From assembly GCA_020061355.1 (NCBI GenBank), contig JAGUYK010000015.1:1-64000 (forward strand): DNA of 64,000 nucleotides, read 5' to 3'. This document shows positions 61,059 to 64,000 of the stretch, piece after piece. How positions within the stretch are numbered: the stretch's first letter is position 1; each line of letters begins with the position of its first letter. This DNA is from Ignavibacteriales bacterium. GTDB taxonomy: Bacteria > Bacteroidota > Ignavibacteria > Ignavibacteriales > Melioribacteraceae. The notes beneath the pieces were generated by a model, which had not been told where the DNA came from, did no database searches, and saw only the letters and a list, made by a program, of their open reading frames with translations. Position numbers and translations under genes: made by a program.

Positions 61059-61839
61059 CCGGATTTCCTTTTAATAATTTTGTAAGTGTTATAAAATCGT
61101 GGAACGTCAATTCTTCAGCACGCCGATTCAATGGGAATGACTTTATATCAATTTTTTGTGTGTCAAATATACTATTACTTAACGAATTCTTTAATGTTTT
61201 TCTCCTGTTGCCGAATGCTGCTTTAACCACCTTAATAAAATCTTCGTCTTCAATGGAATTATCCGTATCTTTTTTAAAATCCAGGTTAACAATTGCCGAC
61301 CAAACTTTAGGCTTCGGGTAGAATACATTTGGTGAAATTTTAAAACATAGTTCTGTCGCTGTAAAGTAGTTTAATAATACGCTTAGAATTCCATAATCTT
61401 TTGTACCCCTTACAGCAGTCATTCGTTTTGCAACTTCATATTGCACCATTATCATGGCATCTGATATATAACTCCTGCTCATGAATAACTTGAACAAAAT
61501 TGAAGATGTTATGTTGTATGGTATATTGCCGATAATCCTATTTTTTTGAGTCCCGTATAAAAATTGTTTTAAGTCGATCTCCAGGAAATCATCATTAATA
61601 ATTTGTAATCCGGGCAGTTCGCTTTGAAGTTTTTCGATAACACGCGTATCAATTTCTACAACGGTAAAAGGACCTATCTTATCATACAATGCTCTTGTTA
61701 ATGCTCCTGTACCGGGACCGATTTCAATTATTCTTTCATTTGAAGAAGGATTAAAAGTATCAACTATCTTATTGATTATATTTTTATCGGTTAGATAATT
61801 TTGTCCGAATCGTTTTAGAGGTTTGATTTTTCCCGGCAT
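61051..61839 (-). CDS. rsmA: 16S rRNA dimethyladenosine transferase
   Basis: 262 residues. MPGKIKPLKRFGQNYLTDKN, the SAM site IEIGPGTGALTRALYD, and NIPYNITSSILFKLF (the NxPY catalytic motif) identify KsgA/RsmA. It dimethylates two adenosines at the 3' end of 16S rRNA during 30S maturation. Lower-strand unit rsmA-mgtE-PAP2. Confidence 0.95.
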   Translation of the reverse strand: MPGKIKPLKRFGQNYLTDKNIINKIVDTFNPSSNERIIEIGPGTGALTRALYDKIGPFTVVEIDTRVIEKLQSELPGLQIINDDFLEIDLKQFLYGTQKNRIIGNIPYNITSSILFKLFMSRSYISDAMIMVQYEVAKRMTAVRGTKDYGILSVLLNYFTATELCFKISPNVFYPKPKVWSAIVNLDFKKDTDNSIEDEDFIKVVKAAFGNRRKTLKNSLSNSIFDTQKIDIKSFPLNRRAEELTFHDFITLTKLLKGNPDG

Positions 61840-61942
61840 CGAATATTCGATTAATAAATTGACGATTTCTTTACCGCAATATAATGTTTAGCTCTTTAAT
61901 ATTATTTATATTTAATCAGGTAATGGGAAATTAGTTCTGCAT

Positions 61943-63034
61943 ATGTTTGAAATAGTTTTTTTAATAGGGCTTTCTTTTTATTTCATCGAACTAGTAATAT
62001 TTACAATCGGTGCCGGAATAAAATTCGAAAAGATTAAAGAAGAAGACCTTCCGACAATAACAGTTATTGTTGCTGCAAGAAATGAAGAGAATAACATTCT
62101 AGATTGCCTGAATTCTCTCGATAAATTAATATATCCATATAACCATGTTGAAATTATCCTTGTTAATGATCATTCAACCGATAATACGGGAGAGATAATC
62201 GCATCATTTATTAAAGATAAACCTAAGTTCAAAACAATTATGCCTCAACATGCTATCGGTCCATTAAAAGGGAAGACAAATGCACTGGCAAATGCAATTA
62301 AAATCTCTAAAGGCGAAGTGATACTTACAACAGATGCCGATTGCACTGTAGCGCCTACCTGGGCAAAGACTTTAGCATCATATTATAAACCGGATGTTGG
62401 ATTTGTCGGTGGCTTTACAACTCAACACGACAACAATGTATTTAGTGGAATGCAGGCTGTTGATTTTATATATCTTCTTAGTGTTGCTGCCGGTTCTATC
62501 AATTTGAAGAAACCACTTAGCTGTATAGGAAATAATATGTCTTATCGAAAAAGTGTATACGATGAAGTAGGGGGATATGAAGGATTAAAATTTTCTGTTA
62601 CCGAAGATTTTAATTTACTAATGGCGATTAATAATCTGAAAAAGTATAAAATCATTTACCCTCTTGATTCAAGTGGGCTGGTAACATCTAAAGCATGCCC
62701 GGATTTGAAATCGCTCTTCTGGCAGAAAAAGAGATGGGGCGTTGGCGGGGCTGAAAGTGATTTTATTGGTTATCTGGTTATGGTCTGGGGTTACATAAGT
62801 AATCTGGCAATCTTACTTACCCCTTTCTTTTTCTCAACGACCGCTTTATATTTGTGCCTCTTAAAATTGAGTATAGATTATTTCTTTGTTTTACCTGTCT
62901 TCAAAAGACTTGGGTTGAAACTAAAGCTTATTCACTTTATTGTTTTTGAAATATACTTTATAATCTACGTGGTTCTTCTGCCATTTGTTGTATTACCAAG
63001 TCGGACAGTCAAATGGAAAGGAAGGGAATATTGA
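61943..63034 (+). CDS. membrane-associated family 2 glycosyltransferase
   Basis: 363 residues. An N-terminal membrane helix (about 3-25) is followed by a GT-A domain: ITVIVAARNEENNILDCLNS, LVNDHSTDN, the DXD-like TTDADC, TEDFNLLMAI and QKKRWGVGG. Three helices end the protein. This is the processive/cellulose synthase-like branch of GT2. The acceptor cannot be told; divergent from rsmA. Confidence 0.9.
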   Translation: MFEIVFLIGLSFYFIELVIFTIGAGIKFEKIKEEDLPTITVIVAARNEENNILDCLNSLDKLIYPYNHVEIILVNDHSTDNTGEIIASFIKDKPKFKTIMPQHAIGPLKGKTNALANAIKISKGEVILTTDADCTVAPTWAKTLASYYKPDVGFVGGFTTQHDNNVFSGMQAVDFIYLLSVAAGSINLKKPLSCIGNNMSYRKSVYDEVGGYEGLKFSVTEDFNLLMAINNLKKYKIIYPLDSSGLVTSKACPDLKSLFWQKKRWGVGGAESDFIGYLVMVWGYISNLAILLTPFFFSTTALYLCLLKLSIDYFFVLPVFKRLGLKLKLIHFIVFEIYFIIYVVLLPFVVLPSRTVKWKGREY

Positions 63035-63125
63035 TTAGAGTTAAGTGTGAATTGTAGAATTCAGAAGGTACAATCTAGAATGATTGTTTCTATTATTGTT
63101 AAAATAATCTGGTAATTGTTTCTAA

Positions 63126-63947
63126 ATGAAAAAATATTTTTTACTGGTTCTTTTTATTTCTATCAAACTTTATTCACAGAAAACAGAATTATTCCCCGGT
63201 GAATTAAATGTACAGCCATTTACGGCTAATTTGCTTGAGCCAAAACTTGGGTTCTTATTTCACTTACCTGAAAATGAATTACGTTTAGATATCGGTAACT
63301 CGGTTGATATTTTACAATACCAGTTAAGTGATTATGAAAAACTCTCCATTGGAGCTGATCTTTTTACATACACATTATTACGCGGTGAAAAAGACTTCCA
63401 TTTTCCTGTTGATGCTGTTGATTATATGTTCGGGATAAACGGCAGTTATAAATTTGTAAATGAAAATAAAGAGTATGGTGCGCGTATTAGAATAAGTCAT
63501 ATAAGTGCCCATTTTGCAGATGGTCATTATGATGGTTCAGCAGGACAATGGCGCGATGGTCTAAATCCAAGAGTTTACAGCAGAGAGTTTATTGAATTAA
63601 TGCCGTACTATAAAATCAATTCAATCCGCATCTACGCTGGTCTTACATATTTATTTCATGTTACTCCGGATTACATCGGTAATGATAGTTACCAGCTTGG
63701 ATTCGATTATTATGCAAAAGGGATAATTTCACAAACACTAACTCCATTTATTGCCTACGATTTTAAGTTAGTAAATATTGATAAATATTCGGCTAATCAT
63801 TCTTTTGTAGCCGGATTGAAATTTGGGAAACCTGATTCACGCGGAGTAAGTTTTTATTTTAATTTTTATTCTGGAAAAAGTATTCATGGCGAATATTTCG
63901 ATATGAACAAAACATATTCTGCAATCGGGATCAACCTGGACCTTTAA
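63126..63947 (+). CDS. exported protein, probably DUF1207-like outer membrane protein
   Basis: 273 residues. A signal peptide (about 1-17, ending LYSQ) is followed by ELFPGELNVQPFTANLLEPK, which resembles the DUF1207 start, then amphipathic beta strands ending FDMNKTYSAIGINLDL. Probably a beta-barrel or outer membrane-associated protein of unknown role. It follows the glycosyltransferase by 91 nt. Confidence 0.7.
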   Translation: MKKYFLLVLFISIKLYSQKTELFPGELNVQPFTANLLEPKLGFLFHLPENELRLDIGNSVDILQYQLSDYEKLSIGADLFTYTLLRGEKDFHFPVDAVDYMFGINGSYKFVNENKEYGARIRISHISAHFADGHYDGSAGQWRDGLNPRVYSREFIELMPYYKINSIRIYAGLTYLFHVTPDYIGNDSYQLGFDYYAKGIISQTLTPFIAYDFKLVNIDKYSANHSFVAGLKFGKPDSRGVSFYFNFYSGKSIHGEYFDMNKTYSAIGINLDL

Positions 63948-63949
63948 TT

Positions 63950-64000
63950 ATGTCAGACACTTATTCAAATTCTTCACAAACATTCTCTATGGATAAAATT
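63950..64000 (+). CDS. start of an unidentified gene, cut by window end
   Basis: ATG 63950 opens a frame that runs 17 codons (MSDTYSNSSQTFSMDKI) to the edge. It begins two nt after the previous stop codon, so the two are probably cotranscribed. No family can be named from so short a piece. Confidence 0.45.
   Translation, partial: MSDTYSNSSQTFSMDKI

Overview
The window is a dense, AT-rich bacterial chromosome segment that opens in the tRNA / secE-nusG / ribosomal protein / RNA polymerase supercluster. Several features point to the Ignavibacteria-Chlorobi side of the Bacteroidota/FCB group: a short primary sigma factor without region 1.1, a DUF5686-type outer membrane protein with a carboxypeptidase-regulatory-like plug, an M28-PDZ peptidase, and type II tRNA-Tyr/tRNA-Thr/tRNA-Trp beside secE. 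Clear GGAGG-type Shine-Dalgarno sites precede many genes, which is less typical of Bacteroidia and Flavobacteriia. This placement is inference from gene content; no 16S rRNA is present. No transposase, integrase, prophage or CRISPR array was seen.

Layout. 1-731 carries tRNA-Tyr (cut by the window edge), tRNA-Gly, a decayed tRNA-Thr copy, tRNA-Thr, rpmG and tRNA-Trp. 756-11870 is secE-nusG-rplKAJL-rpoBC with several internal hairpins. 11978-31261 is the fused str, S10, spc and alpha block (rpsL to rplQ), with a tRNA-Gln inserted between rplR and rpsE. A terminator at about 31281-31320 closes it. 31524-38086 is a tight unit: engB, a GAF-GAF-degenerate GGDEF membrane protein, phosphopentomutase deoB, an AbrB-like small protein, a PIN-domain protein, two EutN/CcmL microcompartment vertex proteins, the primary sigma factor, and an NlpC/P60 lipoprotein. 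38278-44336 holds fumC, a TSUP transporter with a membrane partner and a D-cysteine desulfhydrase-like enzyme, and a DUF5686 outer membrane protein. 44404-50485 (minus strand) is an M28 peptidase, a fur-feoA-feoB-MBL hydrolase operon and a YigZ protein. 50563-55707 is uvrA, an AhpD-like protein, an MtaD-like deaminase and rdgB. 55757-61839 (mostly minus) is an ABC-F protein, ubiE/menG, a PAP2 protein, mgtE and rsmA, plus a plus-strand protein with two identical four-cysteine repeats. 61943-64000 is a family 2 glycosyltransferase, a probable outer membrane/periplasmic protein and the start of one more gene.

The most interesting part is about 34.1-37.4 kb. There deoB, an AbrB/PIN toxin-antitoxin-like pair, two microcompartment pentamer genes and the housekeeping sigma factor are joined by overlaps or gaps under 25 nt. 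DeoB makes (deoxy)ribose-5-phosphate, the substrate of the aldolase found in sugar-phosphate-utilizing microcompartments. The locus may therefore be a satellite of such a compartment encoded elsewhere. The first EutN gene seems to start at CTG, the codon that aligns with the ATG of its neighbour. Other points worth checking are mutually exclusive hairpins between rplL and rpoB, a 20-codon leader ORF fused by ATGA to the TSUP gene, a dyad upstream of fur, and the frequent TTG starts of the ribosomal genes.
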